Source of the DNA: Hofstenia miamia
Lineage: Eukaryota > Xenacoelomorpha > Acoela
Direction of reading: 5' to 3'
Assembly: GCA_004352715.1 (NCBI GenBank)
Contig: SCFE01000019.1
Coordinates: 403,810-467,809 of the forward strand
Length of the DNA: 64,000 bases
The position numbers and the translations under genes are program-made. Positions within the stretch are counted from its first letter, which is position 1, and every line of letters begins with the position of its first letter. The notes under the pieces were generated by a model that saw only the letters and a list, made by a program, of their open reading frames with translations, made no database searches and had not been told where the DNA came from. This document shows, one piece after another, positions 54,935 through 64,000 of this stretch.

Positions 54935-56146
54935 TTATTGGCGGTGAAAGTAAGGCATGTTTTGGCAGGGATTGTTCAAAGGTGTTGGGCGGCGTTTGTA
55001 AAAATGGTTGGCGTGTGTTTGAGAACCGGTGCTGAGGCGGAAACGGTAAGATAAAAGATTTGGAGCTGGCGGTGTAGGTCTTTTCATCACGTAATCGCTG
55101 ATTAAATACGCGGTTCNNNNNNNNNNNNNNNNNNNNNNNNNNNNNNNNNNNNNNNNNNNNNNNNNNNNNNNNNNNNNNNNNNNNNNNNNNNNNNNNNNNN
55201 NNNNNNNNNNNNNNNNNNNNNNNNNNNNNNNNNNNNNNNNNNNNNNNNNNNNNNNNNNNNNNNNNNNNNNNNNNNNNNNNNNNNNNNNNNNNNNNNNNNN
55301 NNNNNNNNNNNNNNNNNNNNNNNNNNNNNNNNNNNNNNNNNNNNNNNNNNNNNNNNNNNNNNNNNNNNNNNNNNNNNNNNNNNNNNNNNNNNNNNNNNNN
55401 NNNNNNNNNNNNNNNNNNNNNNNNNNNNNNNNNNNNNNNNNNNNNNNNNNNNNNNNNNNNNNNNNNNNNNNNNNNNNNNNNNNNNNNNNNNNNNNNNNNN
55501 NNNNNNNNNNNNNNNNNNNNNNNNNNNNNNNNNNNNNNNNNNNNNNNNNNNNNNNNNNNNNNNNNNNNNNNNNNNNNNNNNNNNNNNNNNNNNNNNNNNN
55601 NNNNNNNNNNNNNNNNNNNNNNNNNNNNNNNNNNNNNNNNNNNNNNNNNNNNNNNNNNNNNNNNNNNNNNNNNNNNNNNNNNNNNNNNNNNNNNNNNNNN
55701 NNNNNNNNNNNNNNNNNNNNNNNNNNNNNNNNNNNNNNNNNNNNNNNNNNNNNNNNNNNNNNNNNNNNNNNNNNNNNNNNNNNNNNNNNNNNNNNNNTTA
55801 GTAATCCCGGAGCTTTCAGATGACGGTACATTGATGATCCGATGGCAAGAAATTCAGCTTCTGCTCTCAAGTGTTTCGGGCGTTGTATCTTCTTTTGTGT
55901 TTGAGACGGCGCATGATTAATTTCTGGAGTTACTTGAGTAGTTTTGTTGGTGGATTCAGAAGGAGTTTCTTTGATGGCTGCTAGCATGTTGAACAGGATA
56001 ATTAGTTCATCTCTGCCGAGATTCTTGAGAGGAGCTAATAATTTAGTTTTGCTTAACTCCTCTTCAGGTAACGCAATGAGCGAAGTAGCGTTAAGCGTGG
56101 TAAGCACAGCGCGCTCGCAAGAACCGACTGCTCGCGGTGAAAGCAT
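54935..56146 (-). other. GC-richer coding-like sequence on both sides of a 681-N gap
   Basis: Two minus-strand frames flank the gap 55117-55797. The right part (55798-56146) contains LFNMLAAIKETPSESTNKTT and AEAEFLAIGSSMYRHLKAPG; the left part (54935-55116) is Pro/Arg/Asn-rich. Whether they belong to one protein is unknown. Their place upstream of the LINE ORF2 on the same strand suggests LINE ORF1, but no zinc knuckle is visible outside the gap. Confidence 0.3.
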
Positions 56147-56211
56147 CGATAAAACATTTCGGGCAGGGTAAGAAAGTATTGCGCATTAAAAAACGCTCTA
56201 CCCACGCATCA

Positions 56212-56250
56212 CTATATATATATATATAATCTTTATTAAAAGAAGGTAAA
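56212..56250 (-). repeat. (TA)n with AATAAA, probable retroelement tail
   Basis: On the minus strand TTTTAATAAAGATTATATATATATA resembles (in two parts) the tail of the LINE at 41.87 kb: AATAAA, then T/A-rich, then (TA)n. Confidence 0.4.
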
Positions 56251-56930
56251 ACAATTAAATATCCAGTGTCGCTGCGCACTTTTAGCATGACAGTTTACCT
56301 GTATAGAGCAACCCCGTGCATTAATTTCTAATGTGCATAACGATTCAAAAAATTGATTTTTTCGATTTGCTGATAAAAATCATTATTTTAAATGTAATTT
56401 TGTCATTTTATAGATGTGCACAGCGAGTCAATGTTTTGATTTTTGGTAGATTCAAAATTTATCTCAAAATGCCAAATTGGTATAGTTTTTGCACTGATTA
56501 GGGTGGTATTCATTACACACCTTTAAAATGTTGAGAATTAACTTGGAATGCATTCTTATAAGGGTCTATATGAAAATTCAGTAAGAAATTCGAGGAAGAT
56601 TTTCAAATGGATTAACAGAATTATCAGTCTTTATAATAATGCAATTATAAAGAATGACAAAATATTGTTACACCTAGATGAAATCATGCAACAAAAAATC
56701 TTATAAATATTTTATAAATTGAAATCATAACCAAGAAATAATCAAACTAAAGTCGAATCTGCAGAAAAGGAATATCCAAGTAATTTTTTAACAAATTTAT
56801 TGAAGAAACAATAGATGAAATATTGAGCAAAACAGGAAAATATTCGAATAATTTTTAACACATTTTTAAAATTGAATATAGAGATAAGCACACAACAGAT
56901 ATGATTAATCAAATACGAAGAATTAATTAT
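56251..56930. other. Unassigned AT-rich DNA
   Basis: No recognised gene. Several short frames without motif. Confidence 0.3.
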
Positions 56931-57330
56931 ATAAAAGAAATTGTAAGATTCGTTTATACAACGCGAAAGCTTAGTTAAAAACTAGAAATTAAATCAATGA
57001 CAGACATTCGATAAATCCAATGTTATTTATAAAATCAATTGCACCTGTGGTGAGGACTATATTGGATATAGTAGCAGACAACTAAGCAAACGAATAAAAG
57101 AACACGAAGCTCAGAACACCTAAGAAAATGTGGATTAAATTATGACATCAAAATTTTCAACCATCCCCAAAAATTAAAAGTAATAGAAAGTATATACATA
57201 AGATCAATGCAACCATGTCTTAGCACCAAAGATGACTACATATATCAACACAAATTACCACTAATCAACGTTCAATTACATAATATCTTTCCATTAAGTA
57301 ATGCATATTTGGAGGGAAAATTTTGTAAAT
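56931..57330 (+). mobile_element. Penelope-like element, GIY-YIG endonuclease end
   Basis: Plus strand. RFVYTTRKLS is followed by the frame 57019-57123, reading NVIYKINCTCGEDYIGYS and then RQLSKRIKEHE. This is the GIY-YIG nuclease start of Penelope elements (C-x-C...YIG...R). A stop follows. In another frame VIESIYIRSMQPCLSTK (around 57180-57240) is the matching C-terminal block. Degenerate. The matching RT is not found upstream on this strand. Confidence 0.75.
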
Positions 57331-58099
57331 TGACGATGCTCAAGTTGCGCGAAACCTATCTTTTAGTCTAATGTTATTACATATCCTTTCTGTTTAACTG
57401 GTTTAGAGATAAAGCTTTTATTATAAAGAGGGATAATGTGTGAAAATGTCAATTAAACTCAAAAGAATCGCATACCAAGTTCAACATTTTGATGGCTTCA
57501 ACTATGTTAACATACTAGTATTTTTTGGAATTCCCATTAGTAATTTTTTGTCATTGGATCCACATATACTTCATGTTCTAAAAAAGGCCTCGCAAAAAAT
57601 TAGTAAGCAATGTCTAAAAGTTATCAAAAATATTATTCTGCAGTGTCCTAATGACTAAGAGACGAAAATTACGGAGAAAGAACTATCAAAAATTCAAATA
57701 TTACATTATAATCCTCAACTAAATTGACGCCTGAGATAAAACTATCAAGTATTCCATTGTATGAAGATGTAGAAGATTTTGAATATTTCAAAAACACATT
57801 ATTTGAAGGAAACGATGAATTATTCAATGAAATTAAAGAGTCGTTTTAAAGAAGCTTAACTAAACTTAATAAGAACATGCAGATATATTTCTACTTACAA
57901 AGTCATCGCCAGTTTTTTTACAAATTATTTCCTCTAAATTTACTAGATTTTACAATTACAATTATAATTCTCTAAATTTTTAAAAGTGGCAAGTTAATTT
58001 TATAAAGATGAGATAATCTATATTCAGACGAATTTTTTACAGTACTTAACTGATATTTCAAATGGATAGCGTCATTAACTAGTAAGTACTATAAAAAAT
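57331..58099. other. Unassigned DNA with coding-like patches
   Basis: A 72-codon plus frame (57440-57658) and a patch at 57722-57848 (SSIPLYEDVEDFEYFK) look coding-like but carry no recognised motif. Confidence 0.25.
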
Positions 58100-58800
58100 G
58101 AATAACAAAAATATGATTGTTATTATAAAATTTAAATCCTATCCATGATCTACCTGATATAAACTTTTGCGTGAGAATTAATGATTTTTATTCTTTTTTG
58201 AATTTTTTTAGGTTGTCTATTATTTTCATTTCTTTTGGCAATTTATTCCAGTTATAAATTCCAGCATTAATAAAGGATTGACTCATGATATTTTTATTAA
58301 ATTTAGCTCGTGAATAGTTTTTTGATCGTTTATTTTGCTTCAGACAGTCTGTCGAAAATGAGAATGAATTTTGTTTATGAATTTGAAGAAATAAATAATA
58401 ATATTTTAAATAATTAACTCTTGTGGAAAAAGAATTGATTTAGAAATATATTCTTTTGTTTTAGAAGAGTTTTTATTACAAACATTTAATGCCCATTTTA
58501 GTTGAACTGGAAGCTTTCTTATTATTAGACTGTGTACATTAGTATATGAGAAATTTGAATAGTTTAAATTATCCATAACGAATACATGAAAATTTGAATT
58601 CCTGAAACTGTTGGGAAACATGGGATATCTTTCTAATACCTAAAAGCCATTTTTTAAATAGTATTTATTTGCGAGGTGAAATTAAGCTCTTTGAATCTAT
58701 TGTTACTCCTAGCTATTTAAACGTAATGACAGGTATAACCGATGTATTATTGAAATTAATTGAATAGTCAGAGATGCCCGTAATTACAATGTCTTCCAGT
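58100..58800 (-). mobile_element. LINE 3' fragment (RT thumb)
   Basis: The minus-strand frame 58406-58621 contains KLPVQLKWALNVCNKNSSKT, closely matching the LINE copies at 2.9 kb and 52.2 kb. Short truncated copy. Confidence 0.65.
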
Positions 58801-58849
58801 GATTTTGTAATATATCGATCTATGAAATTATTTGGATATTCATTCTTCT

Positions 58850-59760
58850 TTCATTCTATTTTAAGTTTTCCTATTTCTTAGTTAATTGTTCTATATGTGC
58901 TGCAATTGTCAAATATTCGATGAATACATCCTTTAATAAAATATATTTTGTAATTTAAAGGCGTATTTGAGGGGTATGTCAATAACAAATCTGTGTCTGT
59001 TGGTTTATAATAGATTCCAGTTTCAAATTTGTTATCTTTTCTAGTTATTTGTACATTCAAAAAATGAAATTTGGTCTTAGTTTCAATCTCCTTTGCAAAC
59101 TGAATATTCTTGTCAATTAAATATAATTTTGTAACTGTTTTCTGATGTTTCTTCATCTTTTACTAATACAAATATGTCATCCATATAGGGTTGATAATAA
59201 ATGAAATGGATGTCTGATGTTGTAAATTTGTTCTCAATTTTAGTTAAATATATATTTGCAAGAGTAGAACTTAACGAATATCCCATGGCTAAACCATCTT
59301 TTTGACGCTAAAATATGTTATTTAATTTCATTAAAGTATTCTTTGTTGCTAAAGTTAATAGTTCTTTTGTTGTGTTATACTCCACATTGTAAATTTTCGT
59401 GTTTTTATTTTTAAGGAGCTCAATTGCAGCATCAATTGATTTTTCCAAGGGTACATTTGTGTACAGACTCTTAATAACATATGAAACCATATAAGCTTTT
59501 GGGTTTTGTTTTATGACGTCATTAGCAAATTTTTTAGCATTAATGTTGATATTTGCTTCAGGTAATAAACTTAGCAGTTTGCTTAGGGTTTCAGATAATT
59601 TTCTGTTAATTTCTTCCACATGAGCTGTCAATCGGTCGCAATGGACATTCTGGCTTGTGAATTTTTGCTAAGCCATACAATTTTGAAGCATAACCGCCTA
59701 ATGATTTTTTATTCTCATAAAATGTTTTGGATATCTTTTTTTAATTCTTCATTTTCAACA
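58850..59760 (-). mobile_element. Penelope-like element, reverse-transcriptase part
   Basis: Minus strand. SLYTNVPLEKSIDAAIELL (about 59420-59480), then KDGLAMGYSLSSTLANIYL (about 59250-59310), the catalytic YMDD (59176-59187), and KFHFLNVQITRKDNKFETGI with YYKPTDTD (58980-59075). This is the order and wording of a Penelope RT. Frame breaks at 59305 and around 59160. The GIY-YIG part of this copy is missing; the GIY-YIG piece at 57.0 kb is on the other strand. Confidence 0.82.
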
Positions 59761-59999
59761 ATTTTGAATTAAATCTATTTTTAAAGCAAATTGCAGGTGA
59801 AATCTTTGCATTTGCGTGTAATTGAATTTTTCCAAATTTATCACCTTCCAAAATTTTCATCATTTTGTTATCATAGTCATCTTCAAAATGTATCAGGTAT
59901 AACAATTTTTGTAAAATTTCTAACGGTGTTTGTTACGTTAAAAGCATTAATACATTGTTTATAACAAAGCCATTTTATTTTTATTAGTTTGTGATATTT

Positions 60000-61480
60000 T
60001 CTTTTTCTTTAAAAAGGGAGAGTATTCTAAAATACCTTTATGGTTCTTAAATCAGGCAATGCCAATATTATGTAGACAATTATGTGATATTTTAGATCAA
60101 TGTATTTCTGAGAGTGTTTTTCCGAATGATTTGAAAATAGCACAAATCATACCTATACATAAAAAAGGTGATCTGAAGATACAATTAATTGTAGACCAAT
60201 TTCAGTATTCCCACTACTAAGTAAAATATTTTAAAAAATAATATATAACCAAATAAATAACTATATTGAGAAACAGAATTTACTTCGATCATTACAATTT
60301 GGATTTAGAAATCGTTTATCAATAAATGATGCTTTAATTCATGTCTTAGATGACATGAGAAAATATATTGACAAAGACCAGAGTGTATTCCATTATCGCT
60401 AGATTTATCAAAGGCATTCAATTCAATTGATCATAATATGCTAATAAATAAACTACAACAAATATATAATTTTGAAAAATCAGCAATAAATTTAATTAGA
60501 TCTTATTTAAATAACAGACAACAATATGTAAAAATTAAAAACGTAACATCTCATTCAATGATAATTAACCATGGAATCCCACAAGGTTCACTACTAGGAC
60601 CCCTAGTACTTAACATGTATGTAAATGACATCAAATTTGATAATAAAGTATAATGCAACCAGCATACTGATGATACTTTATTATATACAACCAAACATGA
60701 AGATTTACACAATGCATTACACAGAGTTATCTTATATTTTGATAAGAACAAAATGAAGCTTAATATTGAAAAAACAAAGTTCATGGTTTTAAACAAAGCA
60801 AATGATGAGAAAGTAAACCTACAATTAAACAGCAAAACCATTGAAGAAGAAAATAAAAGTGTATACCTAGGTATTATTTTTGATAATAAATTAATATTTA
60901 AAGAACATATCAAAAAAATAATAAAAAAAGGACCAAAACACTCTGTAAGTTACAAATCCTTAAACCAAATAAATGGAAAATAATGATATTGAAATCGTAT
61001 ATTCTGCCTCAATATTTATATTCATCATGTTTGTTGACAAACTTATCTAAGCGATAAAAAAATAAGTTAGAAAGAATGTTGAATTGGAGTTTAGCTATCA
61101 TGTGTGAAAAAAAGTAATAAAAAAACATCAGAAGAATTTACAATCTTTTTTCATTAGACTATCTACAAAAACTAAAATCAATACAAATATTTTTCAAAAT
61201 TAGATAAAACAAAGATATTTCATGAAAACTCCATATTAGAACTAAGTGCTATAGAAAATTTAAATTTAGAAAAAGATTCATGAAGAACTGTTTTATTAAT
61301 TACTGTATTGATCTGTGGAACAGATTATCACCTGAAATTAAAAAATCTAATTTTAAAGAATTTAAGAAAAAAAATTAAATTACAAATATCACCAAAGAAA
61401 GGACTTATTTGTATATTCAAAGAATAAAGTCTGTAACTAAGTAATATCACTTTGCAACTAAATGGAATTAAAGAAAATAA
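60000..61480 (+). mobile_element. LINE reverse-transcriptase fragment, second family
   Basis: Plus strand. IIPIHKKGD (60147-60173), a degenerate RPIS block, FGFRNRLSINDALI (60297-60340), LSKAFNSIDHNML, GIPQGSLLGPLVLNMYVND (60573-60629), the catalytic box as HTDDT (60663-60677), MKLNIEKTKFMVLNK (60753-60797) and YLGIIFDNKLIFKEHI. Several frameshifts. Sequence differs from the 52-54 kb family. Confidence 0.85.
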
Positions 61481-61549
61481 TTTATCTTAAATCTTATAAG
61501 TATTTTTATACTTTTTTGTATTATACAAAGGTTTAAAAAAAATATTTTC

Positions 61550-62180
61550 CAGACGCATTCAATTAGCAAATATAACGCCGCTCTTTAAAAAAAGACGATC
61601 CTGAAGATTGCTTAAATTATAGACCCATTTCAATCACCTATCCAATCAGCAAATTATTTGAACGAATCCTTTTTATCAAATTAATGAGCATTTTTGCAAA
61701 TATATCTTTACTCCAAAACAAAACATGGTTTTCGTAAAAGTATTTCTACCAGCGACGATTTAATACCAGCTATTGAAAAATGGAGAAAAATGATAGACGA
61801 TAATGAATACTCAGCAGCAGCAGCTTGCCTATACCTTTCGAAAGCATTCGATTTGATTGATCATAGTATATTACTACAAAAATTAAATATCTAGGATTTT
61901 CTAATGACAGTGTAGGTCTCACTTCTAGTTATATGTATGATCGTATGCAACGAGTAAAGCTTAATGAATCTTTTTCAGATTTGGTTTGTACTAAAAATGG
62001 AGTGGCACAAGGAACAATATTGGGTCCCTTAGTATTTAATATTTACATAAACGATTTGCCCGATTTAACAACATGTGACGTTACGATATGCAGATGATAC
62101 AACATTATTGAATTCTAATAGATTTCCCGAAAAAGCCATTCAAACTCTCGAAAAAAATGTACTTCTCTCCCTTTAGATGT
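61550..62180 (+). mobile_element. LINE RT fragment, same family as 52-54.6 kb
   Basis: NITPLFKK (from 61570), THFNHLSNQ-like remnant, YSKTKHGFRKSISTS (61706-61750), AACLYLSKAFDLIDHSILLQ (61818-61880), NGVAQGTILGPLVFNIYIND (61997-62056) and a frameshifted YADDT (62089-62104). Broken at position ~62180, where a different LINE begins. Confidence 0.82.
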
Positions 62181-62745
62181 CTTCTGACCTAAAATGGATC
62201 AAGCATATCAATGAAACAGTACAACGTGCGAGCCAAAGATTATACTGCTGAGAGCTCTAAGAAATGTTCTATCTCCGAAAGAGTTATGGCAAGTTTATCA
62301 AAGCCTTATTCTAATATTCTAAGTTTGTTTGATTTCGCTTGCGAAGTACATGTATTTGTGTCATTTCCAATCCATCTAAACAAGAAAATTGAAACAGTTT
62401 GTAGACGTGCTAAAAAATAGTTAATTTTCCAAATTCAAAATCATTAATATTAATTATATCTCATCGTAAAAGCATTGCATTAAAACATTTTAAAAAGGCT
62501 CTACAAAATACATACCATCCTCTTCACTCAATTATGACTAGTAGAACATCCTATGGTCGACTATTAAAGCCAAAATGTAAGACCACTCGTCGAATAAATC
62601 AATTTATTCCTTTTGTAATTCACTTTATAATCAATATCAGCTAGAGCTAGAGATTCTACTTCTTCATATGGTGCTGCTTAATTTAATTTAATTTTTATTT
62701 TTGTTTATTTGATTTTCATTTTATAATGTTAGTAAATGCTATTAA
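62181..62745 (+). mobile_element. LINE RT-thumb fragment, CR1-like
   Basis: DLKWIKHINETVQRASQRLY (62188-62247) then ALRNVLSPKELW across frame shifts, the thumb pattern (LKW..HI....+A..RL..LR.L) of CR1/Jockey LINEs. It differs from the flanking Jockey-like pieces. Confidence 0.65.
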
Positions 62746-62746
62746 T

Positions 62747-62753
62747 ATTATTA

Positions 62754-62793
<40 letters not shown>

Positions 62794-62842
62794 AAACAGT
62801 ATAAATTAGGGGACGGATAAAACAGTATAAATTAGGGGACGG
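62747..62842. repeat. (ATT)n microsatellite and 26-bp tandem duplication
   Basis: (ATT)n at about 62747-62792, then two exact copies of the 26-mer ATAAAACAGTATAAATTAGG + GGACGG at 62791-62816 and 62817-62842. Confidence 0.85.
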
Positions 62843-63044
62843 TAATACACTTCATGCATTCGAAACATACATCCAACATTGAGCACCTACACAAACATCC
62901 ACTCAAACATTCATAATATTATTATATATTGTACATATTAATTTGTAGTTATTTGTTCATGTATATTTTTTTGTCATGTGTTAGTTTGTAGACCTTGTAT
63001 ACATATATTGCGCAATAAATTTGCTCTGACTCTTATTATTATTA
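62843..63044. other. Unassigned DNA
   Basis: Short AT-rich stretch between the repeat and the next LINE piece, with a second (ATT)n run near 63031-63050. Confidence 0.4.
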
Positions 63045-63420
63045 TTATTTTTGCTTTCTTAAAACTAAGAGTGAATCCATTAAAAACTCCATTCTGCATT
63101 GTTAAGTCAAATTCTGCATCTACTGATGCTCCACAATATAAACTTATTCTTAAAGGCGGCGTTCATATAAAGCAAGTTGAGTCCTTGAAATACTCTGGAA
63201 TTATTTTTTATTCACATATAAATTTTGAAAAGCAACTAAATCCTACTATTAGAAAAATGGCCATATCGAATAATGTAATTAATTAATTTTCTCCAAAACT
63301 TCCAATTAATGTAAAAAATTCAATTAATTCATACTCTAGTATTAAGTCATTTCAACTATGCAAATATGCTCTACAGTGATATAAACCAAAAATTCCACTA
63401 AAAATTTCAGGTACATAAGA
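63045..63420 (+). mobile_element. LINE RT-thumb fragment, Jockey-like family
   Basis: LKLRVNPLKTPFCIVKSNSA (63061-63120), IKQVESLKYSGIIFYSHINF (63170-63230) and RKMAISNNVIN match 52.2-52.6 kb closely. It then frameshifts and ends where the next LINE's ORF1 begins. Confidence 0.8.
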
Positions 63421-63672
63421 ATGTGCAGTTCATGTGGAGGCTATGGTCATTCTACAAAGACTTGCAAATGTGAGGATATTTGCTGTATGTATTGTACAGA
63501 AAATCACAATTACAAAAATTGTCCAAACAAAGATACAAAGAACATTCACAAATGCATTAATTGTTTAAGATCAAACATCAAAAACTCTCAAGTTCATAAT
63601 GCATTTAGTCCACACTGCCCAATATACCAAATGCAAAAAAATATTTTGATTAAAAAAACTTTATATGAATAA
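63421..63672 (+). CDS. LINE ORF1 C-terminal zinc-knuckle region
   Basis: A nucleic-acid-binding gag-like part of a LINE ORF1. CSSCGGYGHSTKTC is a C-x2-C-x4-H-x4-C knuckle. It is followed by CCMYCTENHNYKNC (C-x2-C-x3-H-x4-C) and a third Cys/His group (CINC...H..H C). This series is typical of Jockey-type ORF1 proteins. The N-terminal part is missing, since the sequence before 63421 is thumb of another LINE. Stop TAA at 63670-63672. Confidence 0.8.
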   Translation: MCSSCGGYGHSTKTCKCEDICCMYCTENHNYKNCPNKDTKNIHKCINCLRSNIKNSQVHNAFSPHCPIYQMQKNILIKKTLYE

Positions 63673-63689
63673 TAATTCACGATGTCTTT

Positions 63690-64000
63690 CAATTAATGAT
63701 TTAGAAAACGCATTATTACACTACAAACAAAGTCCTAAATACGTTAACATTAATTTTCAATGTATTCGAAACAAATTTGAAAAATTACATGATCTAATAG
63801 AAAACTTCGATAATAATACAATTTTTGGAATCACAGAAACATGGTTGAAATACAATGATACAATACCCATTTTTAAAGAAGATTTCAAAATATTCAGAAA
63901 AGATAGAAATCTAAACAAATCTGACAAACTTAGAGGTGGTGGGGTTTTATTATTAGTACCCAAGAAATTTTCGCCGAAACTAAGAATGGATATAAATAAA
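63690..64000 (+). mobile_element. LINE ORF2 endonuclease start, runs off the window
   Basis: INFQCIRNKFEKLHDLIENF (63750-63808), IFGITETWLKYNDT (63820-63862) and RGGGVLLLVPKKFSPKLRMD (63931-63990) form the start of an APE endonuclease, matching the 54.0-54.5 kb copy (GGGVMFLIPK..KPKLRTD). It continues beyond 64000. Confidence 0.85.

Noticed and set aside
1-64000. tRNA or rRNA genes
   Set aside because: No clear A-box/B-box pair with cloverleaf, and no rRNA core sequence, was recognised by eye; a covariance-model scan would be needed to be sure.

Overview
This is an AT-rich piece of an animal nuclear genome, assembled from short contigs. It has intron-split genes with GT..AG splice sites and a crowded, mixed population of animal-type mobile elements: Polinton/Maverick, Gypsy LTR elements, APE-type LINEs, Penelope, piggyBac, Tc1 and hAT. 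It looks like an aquatic invertebrate, but the species cannot be read from the sequence. Two ordinary host genes are clear. One is ribosomal protein RPL35 (28848-29222, minus). The other is a complete four-exon ZFAND5/6-type A20/AN1 zinc-finger gene (42614-48877, plus).

Region 1-19 kb: a decayed Polinton-type DNA polymerase B gene runs on the plus strand from about 1.8 to 17.1 kb. It is broken by a LINE (2.45-3.72 kb), by a large insertion bounded by a ~670 bp inverted repeat (4.30-14.37 kb), and by a hAT-like MITE (15.8-16.2 kb). The inverted repeat carries a small unknown gene, and its left copy was hit by two LTR-type insertions of one family. One (4646-5970) looks like a solo LTR. The other (6411-10180) is a young element with ~99% identical LTRs, a 4-bp target duplication and an intact, unrecognised reading frame of at least 615 residues (7686-9533). 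That element is the most interesting object in the window.

Region 19-33 kb: a degenerate Gypsy element (19.15-21.8 kb, minus), AT-rich unassigned DNA with inverted and fold-back repeats, a hAT MITE with perfect 8-bp target duplication, possible exons for small membrane proteins, RPL35, and a piggyBac remnant next to a gap. Region 33-39 kb: an internally deleted Tc1 element, a second Gypsy element (34-37.9 kb, minus) and a second piggyBac copy. Region 39-49.7 kb: unassigned DNA, a pyrimidine-rich LINE tail, then the ZFAND gene. Region 49.7-64 kb: an almost intact Tc1 transposon, a LINE with a virus-like 2A peptide motif, Penelope pieces in opposite orientations, and nested LINE fragments that run off the right edge.

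Assembly quality matters here. Most of the single Ns and several N runs sit between near-identical copies of the same sequence. Those duplications are probably unmerged contig ends rather than biology, and the exactly 1000-N gaps are probably placeholders. Identifications come from reading motifs by eye; no database search was possible.
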